Shown: positions 26,073 to 33,447 of the stretch, in pieces
Layout of the letters: every line of letters begins with the position of its first letter
Position numbering within the stretch: position 1 is the stretch's first letter
Origin: Rhizobium ecuadorense
Lineage (GTDB): Bacteria > Pseudomonadota > Alphaproteobacteria > Rhizobiales > Rhizobiaceae
Assembly: GCF_001187535.1 (NCBI RefSeq)
Contig: NZ_LFIO01001353.1
Coordinates: 1 to 54,186, forward strand
Reading direction: 5' to 3'
Length of the DNA: 54,186 bases
The notes under the pieces: model-generated
What the model saw: only the letters and a program-made list of their open reading frames with translations
Told to the model about the DNA's origin: nothing
Databases searched by the model: none
Program-made: the position numbers and the translations under genes

Positions 26073-26798
26073 CTAACTGACGCCGAGAAACTGCTTCAGC
26101 TCTGCCGTCTGCGGGTTAGCGAAGACTTCCTCGGGCCGGCCCACCTCGTGGACCCGGCCCTGATGCATGAAGACGACGCGGTTGCAGACGTCGCGGGCGA
26201 ACTTCATCTCATGCGTGACCATCAGCAGCGTCATTCCCTCGGCGGCAAGCTCACGCACGACGGCCAGAACTTCGGCGACCAGCTCCGGATCGAGCGCCGA
26301 GGTGATCTCGTCGCAAAGAAGTGCTGCCGGCTGCATGGCGAGCGCGCGGGCGATGGCGACGCGCTGCTGCTGGCCGCCCGACAGCTCGTCGGGATAGGCG
26401 TCGAACCGGTGACCCAGCCCCACCCGCTCCAACATTTTGCGGGCGGTGGCCTCTGCTTCGGTCTTCGGGGTCTTCTTGACCACGGTCTGCGACAGCATGA
26501 CGTTGCCTCCGACCGTCAGGTGCGGGAAGAGGTTGAACTGCTGAAAGATCATGCCGACCTTGAGCCGCAATGCCTTCAGATGCACTTCGTCATCGAGGAG
26601 CTGCGCGCCGGCCACCGAAATGGAACCGTCGGTGATGCTCTCCAGGCCATTGATGCAGCGAAGCAGGGTCGACTTACCCGAACCGCTTTTGCCGATAATG
26701 GCGATGACTTCGCCAGCCTGCACATCGAGATTGATGCCTTTCAGCACCTCGGTGGTTCCGAAGCTTTTGCGGACTTCAGTGATTTCGATGAGCGACAT
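26073..26798 (-). CDS. Polar amino acid ABC ATPase (system 1)
   Basis: This 241-residue ATPase is of the GlnQ/HisP class: Walker A GKSGSGKST, signature LSGGQQQRVAIARAL, Walker B ALLCDEITSALDPEL and switch His in LLMVTHEM. The ATG at 26798 lies within the end of the upstream permease gene (23-base overlap); a longer frame exists but is not needed. It energises the importer made with the next two permeases and the binding protein. Substrate unknown. Confidence 0.92.
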   Translation of the reverse strand: MSLIEITEVRKSFGTTEVLKGINLDVQAGEVIAIIGKSGSGKSTLLRCINGLESITDGSISVAGAQLLDDEVHLKALRLKVGMIFQQFNLFPHLTVGGNVMLSQTVVKKTPKTEAEATARKMLERVGLGHRFDAYPDELSGGQQQRVAIARALAMQPAALLCDEITSALDPELVAEVLAVVRELAAEGMTLLMVTHEMKFARDVCNRVVFMHQGRVHEVGRPEEVFANPQTAELKQFLGVS

Positions 26799-27435
26799 TG
26801 AGCTTCCTTTCCAGGATCTGGCTGCTTTTCGACAAAGGCCAGCAAAGGGCGAAGTAGATGAGGGCGACGAGCCCGTAGACCGTGAAGGGCTGGAAGGTGG
26901 CATTGGTGACCACGGTGCCGGCTTTCGACAGTTCGACGAAGCCGATGATCGAGGTCAGCGCCGTGCCCTTGACGATCTGAACGGAGAAGCCGACCGTGGG
27001 CGGTATGGCGACCCTCAGCGCCTGCGGGAGAATGACATAGCGCATCTGCTGCAACCGTCCCATGCCGAGGCTGGCGGACGCTTCCCATTGGCCCCTCGCA
27101 ATCGACTCGACGCAGCCGCGCCAGATTTCGGCGAGGAAGGCGGCACTCCACAGGGTAAGCGTCAGTCCCGCAGCAAGCCAGGCCGGCACGTCGATGCCGA
27201 ACAGGCCGAGACCGAAGAAGGCGATGAAGAGCTGCATCAGCAGCGGAGTGCCCTGGAAAAGTTCGATGTAGTATTTCGCGAGCACCCTGAATGTCTTGCG
27301 CTTGCTGATGCGCAAGAACAGCAGCCCCAGCCCGACCGCGCCGCCGCCGGCGAAGGAGACGAGCGAGAGGAGAATGGTCCAGCGGGTGGCGAGCAGCAGA
27401 TTGCGCAGGATGTCCCAGAGCGTGAACTCGATCAT
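26776..27435 (-). CDS. Polar amino acid ABC permease (system 1, second)
   Basis: This 219-residue HisM/GlnP-type permease has about five membrane helices. The ATPase-coupling loop is LAEIWRGCVESIARGQWEAS (near 98-117). It overlaps the first permease gene by four bases, so the two are translationally coupled and probably form a heterodimeric channel. Confidence 0.9.
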   Translation of the reverse strand: MIEFTLWDILRNLLLATRWTILLSLVSFAGGGAVGLGLLFLRISKRKTFRVLAKYYIELFQGTPLLMQLFIAFFGLGLFGIDVPAWLAAGLTLTLWSAAFLAEIWRGCVESIARGQWEASASLGMGRLQQMRYVILPQALRVAIPPTVGFSVQIVKGTALTSIIGFVELSKAGTVVTNATFQPFTVYGLVALIYFALCWPLSKSSQILERKLNVAHRNH

Positions 27436-28103
27436 CGTGCTTCTCTCCTCGGGAAAATGAAGCCGCCGACGATCCCCAGCAGCTGTCGGAGCAGGATTGC
27501 CATCACCAGATAGATCGCTGTCGAGACGATGTACGCCTCGAAGGCGCGGAAGGTTCGCGATTGGATGAAATTCGCGGCAAAGGTCAGATCCTCGGCGGCG
27601 ATCTGCGACACGACCGACGAGCCGAGCATGACGATGACGACTTGCGACGACAGCGCCGGCCAGATGCGCTGCAGTGACGGGACGAGAACGACATGGCGGA
27701 AGGTTTCGAAGCGCGTCATGGCAAGACTCTCGCCTGCCTCGAACTGCCCCTTCGGGGTCGCCTGGATGCCGGCGCGAATGATTTCGCAGCTATAGGCGCC
27801 GAGGTTGATGACCATTGCCAGGTTGGCGGCGGTCAATTCGGGAAGCTGGAGGCCGAGCGACGGCAGGCCGAAGAAGATGAAAAACAGCTGGATCAGGAAC
27901 GGCGTGTTGCGGATCAGTTCGACATAGCTGGCAACGACAGGTTTCAGCCAGGCCGGCCCGAGTGCGCGCACCCAGGCACAGACGATGCCGAGCGAAATGC
28001 CGAGCACTCCGCCGATCGCGATCAGTTCCAGGGTGACCAGTATGCCCTTGATGATCTCAGGGTAATATTGAAGCAGCCAGCCGAATTCGAAATGATAGCT
28101 CAA
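27432..28103 (-). CDS. Polar amino acid ABC permease (system 1, first)
   Basis: This 223-residue permease of the same family has a coupling loop EIIRAGIQATPKGQFEAGESL and the conserved LIRNTPFLIQLFFIFFGLP stretch. It starts 78 bases after the binding-protein gene; that gap holds a long imperfect hairpin (28131-28167), which probably lowers permease output relative to binding protein. Confidence 0.9.
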   Translation of the reverse strand: MSYHFEFGWLLQYYPEIIKGILVTLELIAIGGVLGISLGIVCAWVRALGPAWLKPVVASYVELIRNTPFLIQLFFIFFGLPSLGLQLPELTAANLAMVINLGAYSCEIIRAGIQATPKGQFEAGESLAMTRFETFRHVVLVPSLQRIWPALSSQVVIVMLGSSVVSQIAAEDLTFAANFIQSRTFRAFEAYIVSTAIYLVMAILLRQLLGIVGGFIFPRREAR

Positions 28104-28130
28104 GGAATTGTCCCCTCTTGCAGTGACGAG

Positions 28131-28167
28131 CGGATGTCATCCCGCCTGCAGGCGAGAATGACATCCG
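28131..28167 (-). promoter_or_regulatory. Hairpin between binding-protein and permease genes (system 1)
   Basis: The outer arms CGGATGTCAT (28131-28140) and ATGACATCCG (28158-28167) pair perfectly and enclose the 12-bp palindrome CGCCTGCAGGCG (28143-28154). It sits just after the binding-protein stop codon and lacks a T-run. A REP-like mRNA-stabilising element fits best. Confidence 0.6.
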
Positions 28168-28181
28168 TAAGAACAAGCCCA

Positions 28182-28967
28182 TCAGAGATCCGACGGAAGA
28201 TCGGTGCCGAGCCACTTCTGCGATATGGCGTTCAGCGCGCCATCGGTTTTGGCGGCAGCGATGATTCCGTTCACCTTCTCCAGAAGAGTCGCCTGCTCCT
28301 TATTGAGGCCGATATAGCAGGGTGAGTTCTTGATCAGGAATTTGAGCTCAGGGCGCTTGGGGGGATTTTTGGCAAGGATCGCAGCCGCCACGACGTTGCC
28401 GGTGGCGATGGTGTCGACCTGGCCGGACAGGAAGGCCGAGATCGTGCCGTTATTGTCCTCGTAACGCTTGATCGTCGCGTCGGCCGGCGCGATCTTCGTC
28501 AGCTCCAGATCCTCGACCGAGCCGCGCGTGACGCCGATGCTCTTGCCGGCGAGATCTTCCGCCTTGGCGATCGAAACATCGGCCGGCGCGAACACGCCGT
28601 TGAAGAAGGGAGCGTAGGCTGCGGAGAAATCGATCACCTTTTCGCGCTCCGCATTCTTGCCGAGGCTTGATATGACCAGATCGACCTTGTTGGTCTGCAG
28701 ATAGGGCACGCGGTTGGCGCTGGTGACCGGCACGAGCTCGGTCTTGACGCCCAGTTTCTCGGCAATGAGATTGGCGACGTCGATATCGTAGCCCATCGGC
28801 GCCATATCGGTGCCGACGCTGCCGAATGGCGGGAAATCCTGCGGGACGGCGACACGCAGCGTACCGCGCGCCGTGATGTCGGCGAGAGCATCGGCATGAG
28901 ACGCGGAGCCGAAGCCGAAGGTTGCCGCCAGGGTCGCGATTGCGAAGAAAACTCGTCTTGTCAGCAT
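28182..28967 (-). CDS. Polar amino acid-binding protein (system 1)
   Basis: This 261-residue periplasmic protein has a signal peptide of about 25 residues (TLAATFGFGSASHA) and an SBP family 3 domain: GTLRVAVPQDFPPFG, MGYDIDVANLIAEKLG, VISSLGKNAEREKVIDFSAAY. These motifs place it with glutamine, lysine/arginine/ornithine and related binding proteins; the ligand is not predictable. It begins three bases after the GntR-type regulator, so the regulator and the importer are one operon. Confidence 0.92.
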   Translation of the reverse strand: MLTRRVFFAIATLAATFGFGSASHADALADITARGTLRVAVPQDFPPFGSVGTDMAPMGYDIDVANLIAEKLGVKTELVPVTSANRVPYLQTNKVDLVISSLGKNAEREKVIDFSAAYAPFFNGVFAPADVSIAKAEDLAGKSIGVTRGSVEDLELTKIAPADATIKRYEDNNGTISAFLSGQVDTIATGNVVAAAILAKNPPKRPELKFLIKNSPCYIGLNKEQATLLEKVNGIIAAAKTDGALNAISQKWLGTDLPSDL

Positions 28968-28970
28968 GCG

Positions 28971-29714
28971 TTAATTGCTCCTTTGAAGTTGTGGTTTTTG
29001 GGTCTGAGAGGTGAGGATGCGGTTCTGGGGGGGAAGCGACAGGGAACTGCGCAAGTCCGAAAGCGGATCCGGGCGCGCCGTGAGGTCGAGACCCATTTCC
29101 ACGTCGTCGAGATGCTCGACGGAGAGTTCTGCAGCCCTGACGAAATCGCCCGCCCGCATGGCCTCGAAGATGCGGCAGTGCCCCTTGTGGGATTGTGCGG
29201 CGTGAAATTCGGATTGATAGAGCATTGAAATGAGGATCGTCCGCGCGGTCAGGTCGCGCAGGATATCGACGATGATGGCGTTGCCGCTCAATTCGGCGAT
29301 GCGGATATGGAAATCGCCCATCAGATAGGTCAGGCGCTGGCGGTCGCCGGCCGCCATGGCATTTCGTTCCTCAGTAAGATGCGCGTCGAGCGCCTTGCTG
29401 CCCTCGTCCGTCAGCGTCCGCATGCTGCGCAGCAGACCGGCCTCGACGATACGCCGCGCCTCATAGACCGCGATCGCATCTTCGGCGGACGGCTCGACGA
29501 CAAACCAGCCACGCCGAGGACTGACATGCACGATGCCGCGTGTCTCCAGGCGCATCATCGCTTCGCGGACGCGGGTTCTGGACACGCCGAAGAGCGCTGC
29601 CAGCTGGTTTTCGCCGAGACGCGTACCGGGCCGGATCTTGGCAGAAAGGATGCCGGAGACGATCGTCGCCTCGATGGATTTCTGCGTGGTCTCGGATGTC
29701 TGGCTATCTTGCAT
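28971..29714 (-). CDS. GntR-family (FadR/FCD) transcription regulator
   Basis: This 247-residue regulator has an N-terminal winged helix (about residues 12-72: GENQLAALFGVSRTRVREAMMRLE) and a C-terminal FCD ligand-binding domain with the metal-ligand pattern GDFHIRI, HKGH and VEHLDDV. The frame is open to 29954, but I chose the ATG at 29714 because the upstream part runs into the RIME and is non-coding in character. It leads the amino acid importer operon and probably regulates it together with itself; a palindrome lies 27 bases upstream of its start. Confidence 0.88.
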   Translation of the reverse strand: MQDSQTSETTQKSIEATIVSGILSAKIRPGTRLGENQLAALFGVSRTRVREAMMRLETRGIVHVSPRRGWFVVEPSAEDAIAVYEARRIVEAGLLRSMRTLTDEGSKALDAHLTEERNAMAAGDRQRLTYLMGDFHIRIAELSGNAIIVDILRDLTARTILISMLYQSEFHAAQSHKGHCRIFEAMRAGDFVRAAELSVEHLDDVEMGLDLTARPDPLSDLRSSLSLPPQNRILTSQTQKPQLQRSN

Positions 29715-29740
29715 ACAAGACAGAAAGCAAAGCGCATGCC

Positions 29741-29762
29741 AAAATCCTGTATTCAGGATTTT
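29741..29762. promoter_or_regulatory. Candidate GntR operator palindrome
   Basis: AAAATCCTG and CAGGATTTT form a perfect 9-bp inverted repeat around TATT, just upstream of the regulator's start. A second, weaker symmetric site, CTTG-N4-CAAG (29708-29719), covers the start codon. FadR-type dimers bind short palindromes of this size; autoregulation is inferred from position. Confidence 0.55.
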
Positions 29763-29912
29763 CAAGATGCCGCGAATGCTGTGCGGGAAATTTGCCTGCC
29801 GGGAATGCAGATTGAACGTAATTTGTGCGGGCGCCGGCGCCCGAAGACGCCGGTTGGTGCGACCGCGATCTTTCAGCTCTGCGGTCGAACAGCCGCGCCG
29901 ATCGTCTTCGCC

Positions 29913-30023
29913 TTTAGAACAGGATGATTTAAGGCCCGGTTGACCTAAAATCATCCTGTTCTAAATTAAAGAGTTAAAGCATGATGTTACCCGAAAACCG
30001 CTCACACTTTTCGGCATCATGCT
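29913..30023. repeat. RIME: two-palindrome rhizobial intergenic mosaic element (copy 2)
   Basis: The first palindrome has perfect 18-bp arms (29913-29930 with 29948-29965). The second has outer arms AGCATGATG (29978-29986) and CATCATGCT (30015-30023) plus inner arms CCGAAAA (29991-29997) and TTTTCGG (30008-30014). This two-palindrome, roughly 110-bp arrangement is the hallmark of Rhizobium-specific intergenic mosaic elements. It fills the gap between the GntR-type gene and the second amino acid importer and ends exactly at the stop codon of that importer's ATPase gene. Confidence 0.82.
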
Positions 30024-30794
30024 CTAATTGAAACTCGAGGTTTTGAGGAATTCCGCGAGCCGTTCGGTCTTCGGCCGCACGAACATCTCCTTCGGATCGC
30101 CTTCTTCGCAGATGACGCCCTGGTTCATGAAGATAACGCGCGACGAAACCTCGTAGGCAAAGCGCATTTCATGGGTGACGAGCAGCATGGTCATGCCGTC
30201 GGCGGCAAGCCCCTTGATCACCTGCAGCACTTCGCCCACCAGTTCCGGATCAAGCGCCGAGGTCACTTCGTCGAACAGCATCAGTCTCGGCGACATGGCG
30301 ATAGCGCGGGCGATGGCGACGCGCTGCTGCTGGCCGCCGGAAAGCTGTCCGGGATAATGGTTCGCGCGGGCGGAAAGGCCGACGCGATCGAGCCAGTTTT
30401 CCGCGACGGCGCGGGCATCCGGCTTCGTCATTTTCTTCACCTTGACGAGGCCGAGCATGACGTTTTCGGCGGCACTCATATGCGGGAAGAGATTGAACTG
30501 CTGAAAGGCCATGCCGGTCAGCGCGCGCTGGCGGGCAATCTCTTTCTCGCCCTTGCGGCGGCGGGCTGCGCCGTCGACGCGGTAGCCGATCTCTTCGCCA
30601 TCGAGGCTGATCGTGCCGCCCTGGAATTCTTCCAGCATGTTGACGCAGCGCAGCAAGGTGGTCTTTCCGGAGCCGGACGAGCCGATGATGGAAATGACCT
30701 CGCCTTCCTCGACGGCGCAATCGACGCCTTTGAGGACCTCGTGGATGCCGTAAGTCTTGCGCAGACCCTTGATGTCGAGAATGGTCTTGGCCAT
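30024..30794 (-). CDS. Polar amino acid ABC ATPase (system 2)
   Basis: This 256-residue ATPase has Walker A GSSGSGKTT, signature LSGGQQQRVAIARAI, Walker B LMLFDEVTSALDPEL and LLVTHEM. It is the last gene of the second amino acid importer operon. Its stop codon coincides with the end of the RIME, so the C-terminal residues (KTSSFN) may have been shaped by the element. Confidence 0.92.
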   Translation of the reverse strand: MAKTILDIKGLRKTYGIHEVLKGVDCAVEEGEVISIIGSSGSGKTTLLRCVNMLEEFQGGTISLDGEEIGYRVDGAARRRKGEKEIARQRALTGMAFQQFNLFPHMSAAENVMLGLVKVKKMTKPDARAVAENWLDRVGLSARANHYPGQLSGGQQQRVAIARAIAMSPRLMLFDEVTSALDPELVGEVLQVIKGLAADGMTMLLVTHEMRFAYEVSSRVIFMNQGVICEEGDPKEMFVRPKTERLAEFLKTSSFN

Positions 30795-30806
30795 CGGGGG
30801 AACTCC

Positions 30807-31466
30807 TCAGGACGGCAGGGCGGTCTTGCGCTCGACATATTTGCCGAAGTGCTCGATGCCGTAGTTGACGATGAAATAGAGACCGCCGGCCAGGAAATAG
30901 AACTGCAGGCTCATGAAATTGCGGGAGATGATCTCCTGCGTGCGCAGCAGAAGCTCGGCGACGCCGATGACGGAGAGCAGCGTCGAGGCCTTCACCATTT
31001 CGGCCGCCGTATTCACCCAGGCCGGCAGGCACTGGCGCATGGCCTGCGGCCACAGCACCGAGGTGAAGGTCTGGGTAAAGGTCAGGCCGATCGCCTTGGC
31101 GGCTTCGGTCTGCCCCTTCGGGATCGCCTGAAGCGCTCCGCGGACGATCTCGCCGACATGCGAGGAGCAGAAGATCGCAAGGGCGAGCACGCCGGCGGAG
31201 AACGGCCCGAGATCGAGCCCGACGGCGGCGGAAACATAATAGCTTGCCAGCACCAGCACGAGCACCGGCGTGCCGCGGATGATATCCGTGTAGGCACGCA
31301 CGATCAGACGCAAAACAACGCCGCCATAGACGAGCGCCAGGCCGACGAAAACGCCGAGGACCGACCCTGCGAGAATGGCCAGCAGAGAGATCGACACGGT
31401 CACGCCGATGCCGTTGATGATGACGTAGCGGGCGATCCAGAGTTGTTCGAGAAAGGTGTGGGACAT
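30807..31466 (-). CDS. Polar amino acid ABC permease (system 2, second)
   Basis: This 219-residue HisM-type permease has about five membrane helices. Its coupling loop is GEIVRGALQAIPKGQTEAAKAIGL and the conserved DIIRGTPVLVLVLASYY is present. It is five bases downstream of its sister permease gene and 12 bases upstream of the ATPase gene. Confidence 0.9.
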   Translation of the reverse strand: MSHTFLEQLWIARYVIINGIGVTVSISLLAILAGSVLGVFVGLALVYGGVVLRLIVRAYTDIIRGTPVLVLVLASYYVSAAVGLDLGPFSAGVLALAIFCSSHVGEIVRGALQAIPKGQTEAAKAIGLTFTQTFTSVLWPQAMRQCLPAWVNTAAEMVKASTLLSVIGVAELLLRTQEIISRNFMSLQFYFLAGGLYFIVNYGIEHFGKYVERKTALPS

Positions 31467-31471
31467 CAGAT

Positions 31472-32134
31472 CTATCTCGGCAGGGCCAGACGGCGCTCGA
31501 CGAAGCGCATCGCGGCGGCGATGAGGAAACAGGTCACGACATAGAGGGCCGAGGTGACCATCCAGGTTTCTATGACGCGGAAACTTTCGACATTGATCTT
31601 GCGGGCGGCAAAGGTCAGTTCCGGCACGGCGATGGCGGCGGCAAGCGAGGTGTCCTTGAAGAGCGAGATGATCGTCGAGGACAGCGATGGCAGCACGTTG
31701 CGCAGCATCAGCGGAGCGATGATCGAGCTGCGGATCTGCATCCCCGTCAGGCCGATGGCGAGGCCGGCCTCGGTCAGCCCTCTCGGGATCGACAACAAGC
31801 CGGCGCGGAACACCTCGGCCAGATAGGCGCCGGAATAGAGGGATAAAACCAGCACGAAGCTTTTTATCTTGTCGAGGCGCAAGCCCATCTGCGGCAGCGC
31901 GAAAAAGGCGAAAAGCACCAGGACGAGGATCGGCAGGTTGCGAATGACAGTGACATAGACCCGCGCCGGCACCACCGCAAAGCGGCTCTTGGACGTCAGC
32001 GCGAAGGCCACGACGAGGCCGATCGCCGCCCCGATCAGGATCGAGATCACTGCCAGGCCGAGGCTGAGCGCAAGCCCGCTCAAAAGAAAATCGAAATTGC
32101 GCCAGACGGCAGCAAAATTCAGCGTGTAACCCAT
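31472..32134 (-). CDS. Polar amino acid ABC permease (system 2, first)
   Basis: This 220-residue permease of the same family has the coupling loop AEVFRAGLLSIPRGLTEAGLAIGL. It is separated from the upstream binding-protein gene by 131 bases containing a palindromic repeat and a strong hairpin, which probably reduce membrane-subunit expression. Confidence 0.9.
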   Translation of the reverse strand: MGYTLNFAAVWRNFDFLLSGLALSLGLAVISILIGAAIGLVVAFALTSKSRFAVVPARVYVTVIRNLPILVLVLFAFFALPQMGLRLDKIKSFVLVLSLYSGAYLAEVFRAGLLSIPRGLTEAGLAIGLTGMQIRSSIIAPLMLRNVLPSLSSTIISLFKDTSLAAAIAVPELTFAARKINVESFRVIETWMVTSALYVVTCFLIAAAMRFVERRLALPR

Positions 32135-32156
32135 ACGGGCCGCCCTTTCAGACTAA

Positions 32157-32219
32157 CGCATCGTGCACGATGCGCAGATTCAAAGTGTTGCAGCGTCCTT
32201 TGCGCGTCTGGAAAGACGC
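32157..32219. repeat. Palindromic intergenic repeat of a common rhizobial type
   Basis: A perfect 18-bp palindrome (CGCATCGTGCACGATGCG, 32157-32174) is followed by a spacer AGATTCAAAGTGTTGCAGCG and a short GCGTCT/AGACGC hairpin with loop GGAA (32204-32219). From memory this spacer-plus-hairpin combination is widespread in Rhizobium intergenic DNA; a genome-wide count would settle it. Confidence 0.55.
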
Positions 32220-32230
32220 ACGGCGCTTCA

Positions 32231-32258
32231 GCGGAGCGGGAGAACAATCCCGCTCCGC
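32231..32258 (-). promoter_or_regulatory. Hairpin after binding-protein gene (system 2)
   Basis: An 11-bp perfect stem (GCGGAGCGGGA with TCCCGCTCCGC) and a six-base loop lie directly after the stop of the binding-protein gene. There is no T-run. It probably protects the upstream message, as in the other importer operons of this window. Confidence 0.6.
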
Positions 32259-32265
32259 GTGGCCG

Positions 32266-33105
32266 TTACTTGAACTCAACAGGAAAGCCGATCTGCGGCG
32301 GCGCCAGATCCTTGCCGAACCAGGTCTTGAAGGACTTGGCGTAAAAGTCGAACTCGACGCCGGTCATGGCTTCGTGCAGAGCGGTGTTAACGAAGTTCAG
32401 CCAGTCCTGGTCGCCGCGCTTGACGGCGCAGGCGTAAGTCTGCGGATTCCAGCCGTAGCCGGCGTCCTTGTAGCGGCCCGGGTTCTGCGTCATGTACCAG
32501 GCAAGCGACGACTGGTCCGTGGCGACGGCATCGGCGCGTCCCGACTCCAGCGCCTGATAGATCAGGTCGACGGAATCATACTGATCGACGGTCGCCTCCG
32601 GCAAGGCCGCATGCACCATTGCCTCGGCATAAACATTCTGCAGAACCGAGATGGTGACGGAGGAACCGGCGGCCTTGAGCGCGGCGTAGTCGCCATATTT
32701 TCCGTCCGCCTTGAGCATCAGGCCGACACCCTCGCGATAATAGGGAATGGTGAAGGCAACCTGCTGGGCGCGTTCGCCGGTAACGGTCATGAACTGGCAG
32801 GTAATGTCGACCTTGTCAGTGGTGATGTTCGGGATGCGGGCGTCGGAAGACTGGTTCACATATTCGATTTTCTCAGGATCGCCGAACAGAGCCTTGGCGA
32901 TGATATGGCCCATGTCGACGTCGAAACCCTGAAGCTTGTCGTCCGCGCTCTTGAAATGCCAGGGCGCGTTGGTGCTGCCCGTGCCGAGGACGAGGTGGCC
33001 GCGGGCCAGCACTTCATCGAGCTTGCTGCCCTCGGCCAGCACAGGCGTGGACAACAAGGCGGCGGCGACCAGCGACATCACGCCGGTGCGAAAGGAAATG
33101 GTCAT
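32266..33105 (-). CDS. Polar amino acid-binding protein (system 2)
   Basis: This 279-residue secreted protein has a signal peptide of about 24 residues (LVAAALLSTPVLA) and an SBP family 3 domain (GHLVLGTGSTNAPWHFKSAD; KLQGFDVDMGHIIAKALFG; ITCQFMTVTGERAQQVAFT). It carries Cys residues that may pair. The ligand is unknown. It is the first gene of the operon; an inverted repeat 30 bases upstream of its start (33136-33171) is a candidate control site. Confidence 0.9.
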   Translation of the reverse strand: MTISFRTGVMSLVAAALLSTPVLAEGSKLDEVLARGHLVLGTGSTNAPWHFKSADDKLQGFDVDMGHIIAKALFGDPEKIEYVNQSSDARIPNITTDKVDITCQFMTVTGERAQQVAFTIPYYREGVGLMLKADGKYGDYAALKAAGSSVTISVLQNVYAEAMVHAALPEATVDQYDSVDLIYQALESGRADAVATDQSSLAWYMTQNPGRYKDAGYGWNPQTYACAVKRGDQDWLNFVNTALHEAMTGVEFDFYAKSFKTWFGKDLAPPQIGFPVEFK

Positions 33106-33135
33106 GGCGTTCCCCTTATGGATGCTTTCCGATTG

Positions 33136-33171
33136 TTCCAGTATAATGGACTTCTGTCTGTTTTACTGGAA
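33136..33171. promoter_or_regulatory. Inverted repeat upstream of amino acid importer system 2
   Basis: TTCCAGTA (33136-33143) and TACTGGAA (33164-33171) are perfect inverted repeats 20 bases apart, roughly three helical turns centre to centre. The rest of the 342-base gap (33106-33447) shows no gene. No regulator gene is adjacent, so the cognate protein is unknown. Confidence 0.4.
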
Positions 33172-33447
33172 TAACGTATCAAGTGCCATCAAGGATGAAT
33201 TGTCAATGGGTCATGCCGAAAAAACGCGCAGGCGCGCGCGTGACGATTTTTTTGGCAGTGCAGCATTTCCACCCGCCTCCGAGGCTGATCGCCTGGCCGC
33301 GTTCCGATCGTTTCGGTGAATGGATAGGGAAGCCGCGTCGTAAGCGTCGGCAATGTCTTCGTTGTTGGAACGAGGCAGAAGCCCAATATCCCGCGAAGCG
33401 GCTGTCAGGCCCGCCGCGCTTTTTTCAGACCTTTAATTTGAGCTGAA

